From Bacteriovoracaceae bacterium (GTDB lineage: Bacteria > Bdellovibrionota > Bacteriovoracia > Bacteriovoracales > Bacteriovoracaceae): a stretch of 55,643 nucleotides of DNA. The first letter of the stretch is position 1. Each line of letters begins with the position of its first letter. Below the pieces are notes generated by a model. It had not been told where the DNA came from, searched no databases, and was given only the letters and a program-made list of their open reading frames with translations. This document shows positions 33,201 to 40,643 of this stretch, piece by piece. The stretch is from contig JAMPXB010000025.1 in the NCBI GenBank assembly GCA_023701435.1, positions 1-55,643 on the forward strand. The letters are read 5' to 3'. The translations under genes were made by a program, and so were the position numbers.

Positions 33201-33404
33201 GCAACGACCCATGATACGAATTTTGTCGAAGGTGGAAATGAAGTCATTCAAGTTGATTTCTCTGGCTCTCAAACCTACCCAGCAGCAGCGATGATCCCAG
33301 CAACTTTTGATGGAGTTATCCGGGAAGTCATCGTCATTAAAGGTGCTCTTGGTGGTGCAGAGAGAACCAATATTAAAAATTATCTCAATTCTCTCTATCC
33401 TTAA
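30252..33404 (+). CDS. Large Ig-like repeat lipoprotein with LamG-like C-terminal domain
   Basis: 1050 residues with lipobox IASC (Cys19). About seven tandem bacterial Ig-like modules of 105-125 residues follow. Each has a Y-x-x-G-E/Q-x-I/L-x-F/L-x-V-x-F-S/D strand pair (YHVGDDLIFTMTFSEAV, YISGQNLDFVFEFDRPV, YVATENLDFTVTFSESV, YISGETIEISVTFSESV), a T-F-R/S-Y-T strand (LTFSYTV, ITFRYTAV, HTFRYTVV) and an acidic D-x-D-x-D-G loop. Residues 895-1050 differ; the ending GVIREVIVIKGALGGAERTNIKNYLNSLYP (given in part) resembles LamG/concanavalin-like domains. It is an outer surface protein with a long stalk and a possible carbohydrate-binding head. Its stop overlaps the convergent CsbD-like gene by 4 bases. 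Confidence 0.82.
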   Translation: MNSFGRMLSLFICLTIASCQVKESASSGGLFSGHLPTTNKFTLQTPTAKTYVEGEVITLNLSFPFDVIVDTTSGNPRVKMTIGAATRYATYVVQANAKILRFTYTIIAGEEDANGIDVTALELNGSTLKFDNKGVMTDCDVASITSTNLSAQKVDTTSPTITDFDLVSLPGLYHVGDDLIFTMTFSEAVYVTGTPSFLVDFGAVGSPVDVTYISGSGTTTLTFSYTVTSSDSDTNGYASITSPLDLGTGTLTDAVGNDASLDFSAYTAAVITASAVVDVVGDYPFVVDLTVPAAGTYISGQNLDFVFEFDRPVNVITTSGTPYLAVTIGSNVRNAYYVSGTGTNLITFRYTAVPGDVDADGITVATSLTANSGNIRDLAAPTTSYFVVAANNVFSVPNTATILVSAIQPQATSVTRDTDTTGMWGGATIDNKWNIGQQLNITVGFNTQVVVDQTLGVPSIPLTIGASTVQATYLSGTGQSSLIFRYVIQEGDLDTDGSIDIGDINLNGGYITDVPGTNILLTMPTAAITTTQIDGVRPTISTVSAPADNTYSNITGNNHLNMLFTVNWSEPVDYSTTAAYLTSDIGGTSTPLQYASGDQTAALVHRASSLATLNDLDGIVITSPLYGTSIIRDQAGNTATDLTFTPPTTTGILVDTTAPTVVSVVPAIANDTYVATENLDFTVTFSESVTTLRAGGYPRIPITIGSTTRYLEPTADTTSITHTFRYTVVANDLDSDGVAVGTALTNNGTTAYARDAGQNLVTGTFTPDATPLIKVDAVAPTIISATPTAAKAYISGETIEISVTFSESVTIVGAPSIDVGFDAGAGELTTVAGSGTTHNFSLTLDSTYFDMTGLSGMSAISLNGGTIQDTNGNNAVLTYSVDMSSYFVTYPQVTIWVKIAFVNLAPPAAATSITSGDDTLVLNGVMNNITSTFMAFDTPASADDGVTPYNHSFFAGDIQLQGVLADSNFDMITANAFVNGIGPATTHDTNFVEGGNEVIQVDFSGSQTYPAAAMIPATFDGVIREVIVIKGALGGAERTNIKNYLNSLYP

Positions 33405-33733
33405 TGCAGATTCCGATCCTCATCCGGATCAAATGTATCCTCTTCACCAAAATGATCAATTCCCCGTGAGGCCACTTTCTCCGCCCCTCTTGCGTACTCA
33501 GAATTATCGGTATAACCGTACTTGATTCCCGGGCCTGCTTCTTTATTCAGAGTCAGTTCCAGATCATCAATGCGATGTGATTCGTAATGGTAATTATCAA
33601 TGTGAATTGGAGTTGAGCCTTCTTTGTGGGCGTCTCTGTGATGCAAAAAGTCCCGTTCAGAAAATCTTGCCCAATAGTGTTGCATATTGTTTTTTAGATG
33701 ATGCCAACGACCAATAATTTCATCATTCAGCAT
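33401..33733 (-). CDS. CsbD-like small protein
   Basis: 110 residues, highly charged and hydrophilic, without a signal peptide. The N-terminus (NDEIIGRWHHLKNN followed by QHYWARFSERD) resembles the CsbD stress-protein signature, in which a W-x-x-L-K and a later W-x-x-L/F precede a D-rich turn; the remaining half is unique and rich in His, Asp and Glu. The ATG has AGGAGGAG upstream and a good sigma-54 promoter match 30 bases away. CsbD proteins are small general-stress proteins of unclear mechanism; the homology here is only moderate. Confidence 0.6.
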   Translation of the reverse strand: MLNDEIIGRWHHLKNNMQHYWARFSERDFLHHRDAHKEGSTPIHIDNYHYESHRIDDLELTLNKEAGPGIKYGYTDNSEYARGAEKVASRGIDHFGEEDTFDPDEDRNLH

Positions 33734-33762
33734 AACTCCTCCTTTTTGACTGCATAATAATA

Positions 33763-33778
33763 AGCAGATCTCGTGCCA
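33763..33778 (-). promoter_or_regulatory. Predicted sigma-54 (RpoN) promoter
   Basis: Reads TGGCACGAGATCTGCT on the minus strand, matching TGGCACG-N4-TTGCW at all but one position, with correct GG-to-GC spacing of 12. Transcription would start near 33752, giving a leader of about 19 bases to the CsbD-like gene at 33733. This is the second sigma-54 match in the window and the closer one to consensus. Confidence 0.75.
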
Positions 33779-33834
33779 GCGGAGCTTCTAGTTAAGTCTT
33801 TGAATTTCAGAAATGGAAAAGTGATTTAAGGGAC

Positions 33835-33860
33835 AAAAAAGGCCCTCCGAAGAGGGCCTT
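33835..33860 (-). terminator. Intrinsic terminator of leucine dehydrogenase
   Basis: 9-bp stem AAGGCCCTC / GAGGGCCTT closed by a TTCG tetraloop and followed on the minus strand by T6, starting 12 bases after the stop codon. A textbook Rho-independent terminator. Confidence 0.95.
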
Positions 33861-33872
33861 GTGGCTAGAAAA

Positions 33873-34979
33873 TTAGAATCTTCTTTTTTGACCAGGCATA
33901 CGATGGTCAACTTTACCAAGATAAGATGTCTTGATGCTCTTCATCGCTTCAATGCGTTTTTCGGCCATAACATCGGCAGCTTTGTTAACCGGAATGTTTT
34001 GCTTTTCAGAGATAGCGAATACATCAAGTGTCTTTTCGTAGATGGTATCAACCATACGACGAGATTTAGAATCCGCCCAACCTTCGAACTCGATTGAAAC
34101 GTTCATTACACCACCAGCATTAACCAGGTAATCAGGAGCGTAAAGAATGCCTTTCTCTTTAAGAATTAAACCGTGACGGTCTTCTTTAAGTTGGTTGTTA
34201 GCAGCACCACAAACGATTTTTGCTTTCAACTGAGGAATGGTCTCGTCGTTGATAGAAGCACCCAGAGCACATGGAGTATAAACATCACAAGCAACTGAGA
34301 AAATTTCATTTGGAGCAACAAATTTGAAATTAGGGAATGCTTCTTTCATTCTGTTGATGTTGTTCTCGTTTACGTCAGTGTAAACAATGTTTGCACCGGC
34401 TTCAGCAAGAAGTTTTGATAGTTCAAAACCAACTGATCCAACACCCTGAAGGGCAATAGTTTTGCCTTTAAGGCTACGAGAACCAAAAGCTTTTGTTACA
34501 GAAGCTTCGATACCACGGAACACACCAAGAGCTGTGTATGGAGATGGGTTACCAGAACCACCGTTAGCTTGAGCAACACCTGTCACATAGTTTGTCTCAG
34601 TGAAGATATGCTCGATGTCTTCAACGTTAGTGTTAACGTCTTCAGCAGTGATATAACGGCCATTCAAAGATTCAATGAAGCGACCGAAAGATCTGAAAAG
34701 GGCTTCTGACTTATTTTTTGGATCAGCGATGATAACCGCTTTACCACCACCAAGGTTTAGACCAGAGATAGCATTTTTGTAGGTCATTCCTCTTGAAAGA
34801 CGAAGAACGTCAATTAATGCTTCCTCTTCAGTAGCATATGGCCACAGTCTTGTTCCACCAAGGGCAGGACCTAAAGTTGTATCGTGAATACCAACGATGG
34901 CCTTTAAACCACATGATTTGTCTTGAAAGAAAACCACTTCTTCGTGGCCCATTGAATACATTGTCTCAAGCGTTAGCAT
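33873..34979 (-). CDS. Leucine dehydrogenase (Glu/Leu/Phe/Val dehydrogenase family)
   Basis: 368 residues from ATG 34979, which has AGAGGAG upstream; an upstream in-frame start at 35018 would add a basic, non-homologous leader. The catalytic Lys region GLNLGGGKAVI (K80), the substrate motif LGPALGGTRLW and the NAD fold ALQGVGSVGFELSK are all present; the length fits leucine dehydrogenase (about 364). It reversibly deaminates Leu, Val and Ile to 2-oxo acids with NAD+. Valine or phenylalanine dehydrogenase cannot be fully excluded. Monocistronic, with its own strong terminator. It fits functionally with the fused branched-chain E1 at 20515-22689. Confidence 0.92.
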   Translation of the reverse strand: MLTLETMYSMGHEEVVFFQDKSCGLKAIVGIHDTTLGPALGGTRLWPYATEEEALIDVLRLSRGMTYKNAISGLNLGGGKAVIIADPKNKSEALFRSFGRFIESLNGRYITAEDVNTNVEDIEHIFTETNYVTGVAQANGGSGNPSPYTALGVFRGIEASVTKAFGSRSLKGKTIALQGVGSVGFELSKLLAEAGANIVYTDVNENNINRMKEAFPNFKFVAPNEIFSVACDVYTPCALGASINDETIPQLKAKIVCGAANNQLKEDRHGLILKEKGILYAPDYLVNAGGVMNVSIEFEGWADSKSRRMVDTIYEKTLDVFAISEKQNIPVNKAADVMAEKRIEAMKSIKTSYLGKVDHRMPGQKRRF

Positions 34980-35094
34980 AGAGTTTCTCCTCTGGCGCCG
35001 GTTTTGCCGGATGACCAAAATAATGAGTTGAGTTAGACTTATTTTTACGCGAGAAGTTTCTTACTCTCGGACGTTTTTGACAAGGAAGAATCTT

Positions 35095-35412
35095 ATGCCC
35101 AGAGTGTCAATTAAAGACACAACCAAGAACTTTGAAGTCGAGAAAGATGGGATTCTTTATGATTCCCTCTATGACCGAGGTGAAGAATTACCCCATGGCT
35201 GCCTCTCAGGCTCGTGTGGTGCTTGCCGGGTGGAAGTAACTGCAGGAAAAGAGAACCTCCAACCCCCTGGAGTCATTGAGCAAAACACCATTGAAGCCCT
35301 AAGAGACGAATTCTCCCAAACTCATGGATCGGATTTTGTTAAGAATAAAGAAATTAGGTTATCTTGTCGGGCGAAGGTGCTCGGTGACGTCACCATTATT
35401 CCAATAAAATAA
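35095..35412 (+). CDS. 2Fe-2S ferredoxin
   Basis: 105 residues from ATG 35095, which has AAGGAAG seven bases upstream; a TTG at 35077 is in frame but overlaps that ribosome site. Plant-type ferredoxin fold with the ligands C-x4-C-x2-C in HGCLSGSCGACRVEV and a fourth Cys in RLSCRAKVLG near the C-terminus. It is a soluble electron carrier; the redox partner is not evident. It is divergent from leucine dehydrogenase and convergent with a flavoprotein, 10 bases apart. Confidence 0.9.
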   Translation: MPRVSIKDTTKNFEVEKDGILYDSLYDRGEELPHGCLSGSCGACRVEVTAGKENLQPPGVIEQNTIEALRDEFSQTHGSDFVKNKEIRLSCRAKVLGDVTIIPIK

Positions 35413-35422
35413 AATTAATCTT

Positions 35423-36409
35423 TTACTTTAAAAGTTGCTGCCGCTTATTCACTCTGATTTTGAGGTTGACGGCGTTGGCAGAATTAACGGCATTATCCCA
35501 GGCAGTATAAATCTGTTTCTTGGTATTTGCCTTCAAATCTCCGGCGACATAAAGGCCCGGAACTGAAGTAAGCCCAGCTTCATCGGCCTTCACAAATCCC
35601 CTCTCGTCGAGATCCGCCCCCAGCTGCTTTGCCAGTTCGTTATAAATGATCATACCCATGGAGATGAAGCAAATATCTGTTTCAATGTCGGTGCCATCTT
35701 CCAGCTTAAATCCTTCCAGGACACCGGCCTTTTTCTGACCGAAAACATCAATGATGGCTTCTTCCCGAACCTGAATTCCATACAGATCAATGAGCTTCTG
35801 GGTATCGGCAGAGAATTCTGCTTTTTTACCATTGGTAAGAACAAAAAAGGACTTCGGATGATAGCGCTCATGAAGCATGATCGCCGTCCAGGCGGCCCCA
35901 TTACCATTTCCAATGACAGATACTTTTTTGTCTAAAACATGGTGTCCATCACAGATCAGGCAATAGTCAATGGTCTGAGCATTGGCATAATCAAAAACCG
36001 TTTCAATGGTCCCTTTGATTTCGGGCTGAACATCCATCACTCCAGTGCAAAGGATAATGTACTCAGCTAAATGAATCTGATTTTTGGAGTCAGTAATCTC
36101 AAACAGGTTTTCCTCTTTTTTGATGGAGACGACTCCCGTATTTTTTTGAATGTGAAGATTGTCTTTGAAATCGGACTCCGAAATCCACTTCAGGGTCTCG
36201 AGGTTGGGTTCTTGGATCCCACGCTTATATTGAAAATGACCCGGAATATTTTCTACTTTCCTGACCCATAAATCACGTGAGCGCTTCTTGTCCTTGGGCG
36301 AGCCCGGAAAAAACAAGCACTCATCGTTATTTAAAATAGTTCTTAAAACCGCCATGGTGCCGGCAGAACCTCCGCCAATCACGCAGACAGGAAAGACTTT
36401 AGGGGACAT
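35423..36409 (-). CDS. Thioredoxin reductase-like FAD/NAD(P) oxidoreductase
   Basis: 328 residues. An N-terminal FAD motif VCVIGGGSAGTMAVL, a central CLICDGH that matches the redox-active CxxCD of thioredoxin reductases, an NAD(P) motif VSVIGNGNGAAWTAIM and a terminal FAD contact GLYVAGDLKANTKKQIYTAW. The overall length matches low-molecular-weight thioredoxin reductases. The second dinucleotide motif (GNGNGAA) departs from the usual GGGxSA form, so the electron donor or partner may differ. It directly abuts the CorC-type gene upstream on the same strand. Confidence 0.85.
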   Translation of the reverse strand: MSPKVFPVCVIGGGSAGTMAVLRTILNNDECLFFPGSPKDKKRSRDLWVRKVENIPGHFQYKRGIQEPNLETLKWISESDFKDNLHIQKNTGVVSIKKEENLFEITDSKNQIHLAEYIILCTGVMDVQPEIKGTIETVFDYANAQTIDYCLICDGHHVLDKKVSVIGNGNGAAWTAIMLHERYHPKSFFVLTNGKKAEFSADTQKLIDLYGIQVREEAIIDVFGQKKAGVLEGFKLEDGTDIETDICFISMGMIIYNELAKQLGADLDERGFVKADEAGLTSVPGLYVAGDLKANTKKQIYTAWDNAVNSANAVNLKIRVNKRQQLLK

Positions 36410-37744
36410 TTACTTCGCTCCCATCGCCTTATGGTGGTCATCTTCTTTCTGCTGAGAATCGCTTCGCTCTTTTCTCTCACTCTCGCGCAAGTGCTCACCA
36501 GTGGTGGATTTGATTTTCACTTCTTTAATTTCAGAGTTCTTCACTCTTACCAGTTCAAAAGAGAACCCATCCCAGATAATGACATGACCTTTTTTAGGAA
36601 AACTATTTCCTAGTTGTTCCATCAGAAAACCATTGAGAGTTGAATAGTTATCATTAAGCGGAATCTCAATGTCATATTCATTATAAAGATCACGAAGAGA
36701 AATCGTTGAAGGAACAAGCACACCTTCAGCACTCTCCACTCCCGGAATCAAGTCCTCATCGTCATCATGCTCATCCTGGATATCACCAAAAATTTCTTCC
36801 ATGATGTCTTCTAGAGTCAGCATCCCGACAACCAGGCCGTTCTCATCCTTAACCAGTGCCAGGTGAACTTTTTTACGGTTCATATGATCAAAGACCGCCT
36901 GAATTTTCATGTGTTCGTAAACAAAGAAAGGAGGCTTTATGTACTTGGTGATATCAAAATTTTTCTGTTCTTCTGGATCGGAAAAGACCAGGTCTTTAAT
37001 GTGCAAGAAACCCAAGACGTCATCCAGGTCTTCTTCATAGACAGGATAGCGTGAGTGAGCAACTTCTCTCACCATCTTGATGATGTCATGGAAGGTGGAT
37101 GTTTTCTTCAAACTCTCAATTTGAGTTCTAGGCACCATGATGTCTTTAACTTTAATGGAAGGAAATTCCAGAATTGAGTTTAAAAGATCAATTTGTTTTG
37201 AATCAATGGAACGCTCTTCTTCGGCCATTTCCACCATCACTTCGATGTCGTCTTTGGTAACTAAACGGCTTCGGACATTAACATTCTTACCTAAAACGAA
37301 TCGAATAATAATCGTGAAGACCTTAACTACCGGCCACATTGCATAGTAGAAGGCCATCAGTATCATGATACAAAATGGTGCGAACTTTTCAGCTTGCCCA
37401 CGGGCAAAAGTCTTAGGTGCAATTTCCCCAAACAATAAAATGGACATGGTGGTAACACCCACACTGATGGCCAAAGCATCATTGGAAAAAAATCTTTCAG
37501 CAATGTTAGTTGAAAGGGCTGCAATTAAAATATTAACAAAATTATTACCCACTAAAATGGTCGTGAGTATGTCATTTGGCATATCAAGCCAGCGCTTCAT
37601 CGCCCAGGAATCATACCCGTGCTCTTCAGCTCTTTGCTTGGCCTTCTCATGGGGCAAGGAGAGCAGTGCTGACTCAGAACCTGAGAAGAAAGCAGATAAT
37701 AATAGGGAGACAGCAAGGATTAGAATCTCTTGATCGGTACTCAT
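36410..37744 (-). CDS. CorC/HlyC-family CNNM transporter-like protein with CBS pair
   Basis: 444 residues. Residues 1-150 hold a DUF21/CNNM membrane domain with about four helices and the SAFFSGSESALLSL motif. Residues 200-330 are a CBS pair (VKDIMVPRTQIESL, MLTLEDIMEEIFGDIQDEHD), and 350-430 a CorC/HlyC transporter-associated domain (SLRDLYNEYDIEIP, YSTLNGFLMEQLG, KGHVIIWDGFSFELV), followed by a Lys/Glu-rich tail. Relatives move or regulate Mg2+ or Co2+ at the inner membrane. Its stop directly abuts the start of the thioredoxin reductase-like gene. Confidence 0.9.
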   Translation of the reverse strand: MSTDQEILILAVSLLLSAFFSGSESALLSLPHEKAKQRAEEHGYDSWAMKRWLDMPNDILTTILVGNNFVNILIAALSTNIAERFFSNDALAISVGVTTMSILLFGEIAPKTFARGQAEKFAPFCIMILMAFYYAMWPVVKVFTIIIRFVLGKNVNVRSRLVTKDDIEVMVEMAEEERSIDSKQIDLLNSILEFPSIKVKDIMVPRTQIESLKKTSTFHDIIKMVREVAHSRYPVYEEDLDDVLGFLHIKDLVFSDPEEQKNFDITKYIKPPFFVYEHMKIQAVFDHMNRKKVHLALVKDENGLVVGMLTLEDIMEEIFGDIQDEHDDDEDLIPGVESAEGVLVPSTISLRDLYNEYDIEIPLNDNYSTLNGFLMEQLGNSFPKKGHVIIWDGFSFELVRVKNSEIKEVKIKSTTGEHLRESERKERSDSQQKEDDHHKAMGAK

Positions 37745-37884
37745 AATGAATGTTCAGTTTGTTGTGGTTTAAAGGCGACTGCGGATTCGGCCGGGGGTTC
37801 TATAAGAACTAACTCCTGTTAAGTAATAAAATAACCCCTGTATTATAGCATAAAAGGGTCAAAAAGAGCAAAATCTACACAATA

Positions 37885-37908
37885 AAAACCATTTAAATCC
37901 ATGGTTTT
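37885..37908 (-). terminator. AT-rich hairpin at the end of the long minus-strand gene run
   Basis: 8-bp stem AAAACCAT / ATGGTTTT with an 8-base loop; on the minus strand it continues TATTG after five T. It overlaps the last bases of the 37907-38359 gene. A weak intrinsic terminator candidate. Confidence 0.4.
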
Positions 37909-38359
37909 AATGAGATAGGGGTTTGCCCTTAAAGTCATGGTCTGAGTAAACAATTCGGTCATGCATTTCATGATCAAAATCGTGAATTTCGGCCATATTT
38001 TTAATGTTTCGAAAGTTGGTACCGCACTTATAACAAATGGCCACCATAGCTAACTTTCGGAACAAAAAGAGGTCCAATAAATAAAGAACCACCAGGCTTA
38101 GGCCATAGGTCCATATAGAAAGAATGGCGGCAATGACAAACAAGGCGACACCAATTTTTCGATTAAAATCTTTCTGTTTATAAAAATCCATGCGTGAGCA
38201 AACCGGACACTCTTTTAAAATCCCCTGCTCATGTTCTTCGGTAAACTTCACCTCGTGAACGTGCTTACAGATATCACACTCAACTTTTGAGGCCAGGTGA
38301 TCTGGTAAGACATCAATACTTGAACCACAATTTTTGCAGGTAATCTGAATTTCCATCAT
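37907..38359 (-). CDS. Zinc-ribbon membrane protein, unknown function
   Basis: 150 residues. The N-terminal zinc ribbon has CKNC (8-11) and CDIC (28-31). A second possible ribbon is split: CPVC at about 52-55 and CYKCG at about 109-112 flank a hydrophobic hairpin of two membrane helices (69-104). The tail is His- and Asp-rich (HDFDHEMHDR). The start overlaps the stop of the upstream membrane-protein gene (ATGA), making this the last gene of a translationally coupled run. Function unknown. Confidence 0.75.
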   Translation of the reverse strand: MMEIQITCKNCGSSIDVLPDHLASKVECDICKHVHEVKFTEEHEQGILKECPVCSRMDFYKQKDFNRKIGVALFVIAAILSIWTYGLSLVVLYLLDLFLFRKLAMVAICYKCGTNFRNIKNMAEIHDFDHEMHDRIVYSDHDFKGKPLSH

Positions 38360-39132
38360 AAAGGTAATCCGTGTTTTGCCATGAGATAAACAGAAATGAG
38401 TTCGCCCACAATAACAAAAAACTCCACGATGTAAAGAACACCGGTTGCACTCTGGGTAGAGCGAAGTTTACATAACTTGAAAGTAAAAAAGCTAAGAATG
38501 ACCGGGGCCACATAACCCCAGAGGTAACGCATGGACACAAAAAGCCAGTTATACATATAACCGTCTCCCAGCGTCGTCCCCTCTGCCAGATAAGGGGCAC
38601 CAATGGAGAAGATCACCGCCAGAGAAGAGATGATTTTCAAAAAGAAAGCGGTCCAAAAAATATAAAGGCAGTAAATGAGCGGCTCTTCGGACAGTTTTGG
38701 AACGACCAGATAATAATGTCCCAAAATCATGGCAAAATTACTGATCCCCAATAGAACCATGCTCATAAAAAAGAACATGATCCAGATAGGATCAAATGCA
38801 AACGTATGGAAGGCGAGGACTGAAAAAGTTATGACCTGAAGAATATAAATCGCCCACATCAACCAACTTTTCTCGTCCTTGTGGAAAATATAAGTCAGAG
38901 AGTTTGTGGCGATAAGAATTCCATAACACCAGATTTCCACAGACCCAAGTCCGGGAATCATAAAGTAGTCTACTCCCAAGGCCATAACCAGCGAAGCCAG
39001 CACGATAGAAGTCCCTAACTTATAAAAGCCCACACCAGTAAGCTTAGTGCTCACAACCGGAGAAAGCAGTTGGGTTCCAAAGGATAGGGATAATAAGAAA
39101 AAATGGATAATGATCTGGGTAGTACTATTCAT
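38356..39132 (-). CDS. Polytopic membrane protein, unknown function
   Basis: 258 residues if started at ATG 39132, which overlaps the Nudix stop by 8 bases; an upstream ATG at 39168 would add 12 residues and overlap 44 bases. About seven hydrophobic helices are visible (IIIHFFLLSLSFGTQLL, GTSIVLASLVMALGVDYF, IWCYGILIATNSLTYIF, LMWAIYILQVITFSVLAF, IWIMFFFMSMVLLGISNF, LYIFWTAFFLKIISSLAVIF, VAPVILSFFTF). No named family. It is coupled by overlaps to the Nudix gene upstream and the zinc-ribbon gene downstream. Confidence 0.75.
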   Translation of the reverse strand: MNSTTQIIIHFFLLSLSFGTQLLSPVVSTKLTGVGFYKLGTSIVLASLVMALGVDYFMIPGLGSVEIWCYGILIATNSLTYIFHKDEKSWLMWAIYILQVITFSVLAFHTFAFDPIWIMFFFMSMVLLGISNFAMILGHYYLVVPKLSEEPLIYCLYIFWTAFFLKIISSLAVIFSIGAPYLAEGTTLGDGYMYNWLFVSMRYLWGYVAPVILSFFTFKLCKLRSTQSATGVLYIVEFFVIVGELISVYLMAKHGLPL

Positions 39133-39553
39133 GAGCCACACTATATAGCGAGCGATAAAGATCATCAATCATCTGATGGTTTGGACCGGGAATGATTCCG
39201 GCATAAGGCCCACTTAATTGATCTTTTTCTATTTTAAGCCACTGCCCCTTACCTGCCAGCGACGGCTGATCCGGAAATAAGAATACATTAAGGAGAATAA
39301 CCCGGCCATTTTGAGGATTGGTGTAGATTCCCATCGCCTTTCCTTCAAGAGGATTAATTTGAATGCCGACTTCTTCTTCTACCTCTCTGACTGCCGCCAT
39401 CAGTGGTTCTTCCTCTGGCTCTATCTTTCCGCCGGGAAACTCCTGCAGGCCATGATAAGGACCATCATCTTCCCGACGTTGGGTCCAGACCTCTAAAACA
39501 TTGCCTTCTAACTGACGGTAGAAAAGCACAAGGGCAACCGGAAGCAGCTTCAT
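39125..39553 (-). CDS. MutT-like Nudix hydrolase
   Basis: 142 residues. The Nudix box is complete: G-x5-E-x7-REVEEEVG-I in the stretch beginning GGKIEPEEEPL. The small size, N-terminal VALVLFYRQ strand and FPGGKIE sequence resemble MutT-type 8-oxo-dGTP pyrophosphatases, which clean the nucleotide pool, but other substrates are possible. It is coupled to its neighbours: its ATG overlaps the stop of the upstream gene (ATGA), and its 3' end overlaps the next membrane-protein gene. Confidence 0.85.
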   Translation of the reverse strand: MKLLPVALVLFYRQLEGNVLEVWTQRREDDGPYHGLQEFPGGKIEPEEEPLMAAVREVEEEVGIQINPLEGKAMGIYTNPQNGRVILLNVFLFPDQPSLAGKGQWLKIEKDQLSGPYAGIIPGPNHQMIDDLYRSLYSVAHE

Positions 39554-39945
39554 GGGATTTCCTTCGGAAGAACCTCATAAGCAAGGCTTCCAATAAAGGT
39601 CGCCCACCAAGGCATGATGCTATCATTAATAAAAATCACCACTAACCAGAAAAGTCCGGCCGGCAGGACGCGGATCAAACGCTTCACTATTTCCGGTGCG
39701 GAAGTAAAAGGCTTCAAAAAGAGATTTTGGATGTTGATGACCATTTTTAAGGTCGAGAAACGGTAACGTTTATTGTTATCAAAAAGAACTGACAGATCAT
39801 TGGAAGCAGACCAGTTCCAGATGAAGCCAAAAACAAAGAGTATCAGGCCATCAAAACTGGGATAAATAAAAAAGAAGACCAGGGATAAAACAGCGAGGAT
39901 TCCCAATTCCAGAAGCTTTCTTTTTGGCGGGATGAAAAGCATCAT
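39550..39945 (-). CDS. Small membrane protein, unknown function
   Basis: 131 residues with two or three hydrophobic segments (LLELGILAVLSLVFFFIYPSF, GLILFVFGFIWNW, LPAGLFWLVVIFIN) separated by a basic amphipathic region. No family recognised. Both ends overlap neighbours by 4 bases (SDR stop and Nudix start), so it is translated from the same polycistronic mRNA. Confidence 0.72.
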   Translation of the reverse strand: MMLFIPPKRKLLELGILAVLSLVFFFIYPSFDGLILFVFGFIWNWSASNDLSVLFDNNKRYRFSTLKMVINIQNLFLKPFTSAPEIVKRLIRVLPAGLFWLVVIFINDSIMPWWATFIGSLAYEVLPKEIP

Positions 39946-40622
39946 TCCAAAAATCCGTCTTTATGGAGGAAAGTGAGTTCAGGGAATTGAATGTTTGCCG
40001 GAGCTTCTACGATAAAATTAAAGACCGCCATAAAATCTGAGGTTTTCAACATTTTATCCCGGGAAGCCTTCATCCCAACTTTATCCCAAAGAGGCGTATC
40101 TATGGCCCCGGGAAAAAGATTGGTGAAGCGGATCTTATAATCTTTCCATTCTTTTTTTAGACTTTGAATAAGTCCCAACTGGCCAAACTTTGAAGCATTG
40201 TAACCTGAGACGTTGGGATAACCGTAATGAGCGGCAGTTGAAAGAATAGAGATCACATGGGTCTCACCAGGAACGATAAAAGATTCCAGCCCCTTAAAGA
40301 GCAAGAATGGGCCAACCGTATTGGTGGCCAGATGCATTTCAAAACTTTCAGTTGAAGTATCAGACAAGGAAGTCATCTCGCAGATGCCGGCATTGTTGAT
40401 AACGAGATGAACTTTGTCGGTGAACTCGCGGACGGTTTCAAAGAACTCATCCACCGATTCCTCGGAAGTGATGTCCAGTTCAACATCGTAGAAATTGTCA
40501 TGTTCAAGATCTGTTCCGGAACGGGAGCCACCGAAGACGGTGTAACCTGAGAAGAGAAGAGATTTGGTCATCTCTAGACCAAGACCAGAGGAGGAACCAG
40601 TGATAATCGCACACTTTTCCAT
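39942..40622 (-). CDS. Short-chain dehydrogenase/reductase
   Basis: 226 residues, a classical SDR. Cofactor motif TGSSSGLG at the N-terminus, NNAG (VINNAGICEM), a catalytic Ser in ISILSTAAHYG and the YNASKFG catalytic pair. Arg in GGSRSG after the second strand hints at NADP preference. Substrate unknown. A good GGGGAGGA ribosome site precedes the ATG, 21 bases after the rny stop, and the stop overlaps the next gene. Confidence 0.9.
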   Translation of the reverse strand: MEKCAIITGSSSGLGLEMTKSLLFSGYTVFGGSRSGTDLEHDNFYDVELDITSEESVDEFFETVREFTDKVHLVINNAGICEMTSLSDTSTESFEMHLATNTVGPFLLFKGLESFIVPGETHVISILSTAAHYGYPNVSGYNASKFGQLGLIQSLKKEWKDYKIRFTNLFPGAIDTPLWDKVGMKASRDKMLKTSDFMAVFNFIVEAPANIQFPELTFLHKDGFLE

Positions 40623-40643
40623 AATTCCTCCCCTGATTCCCGC

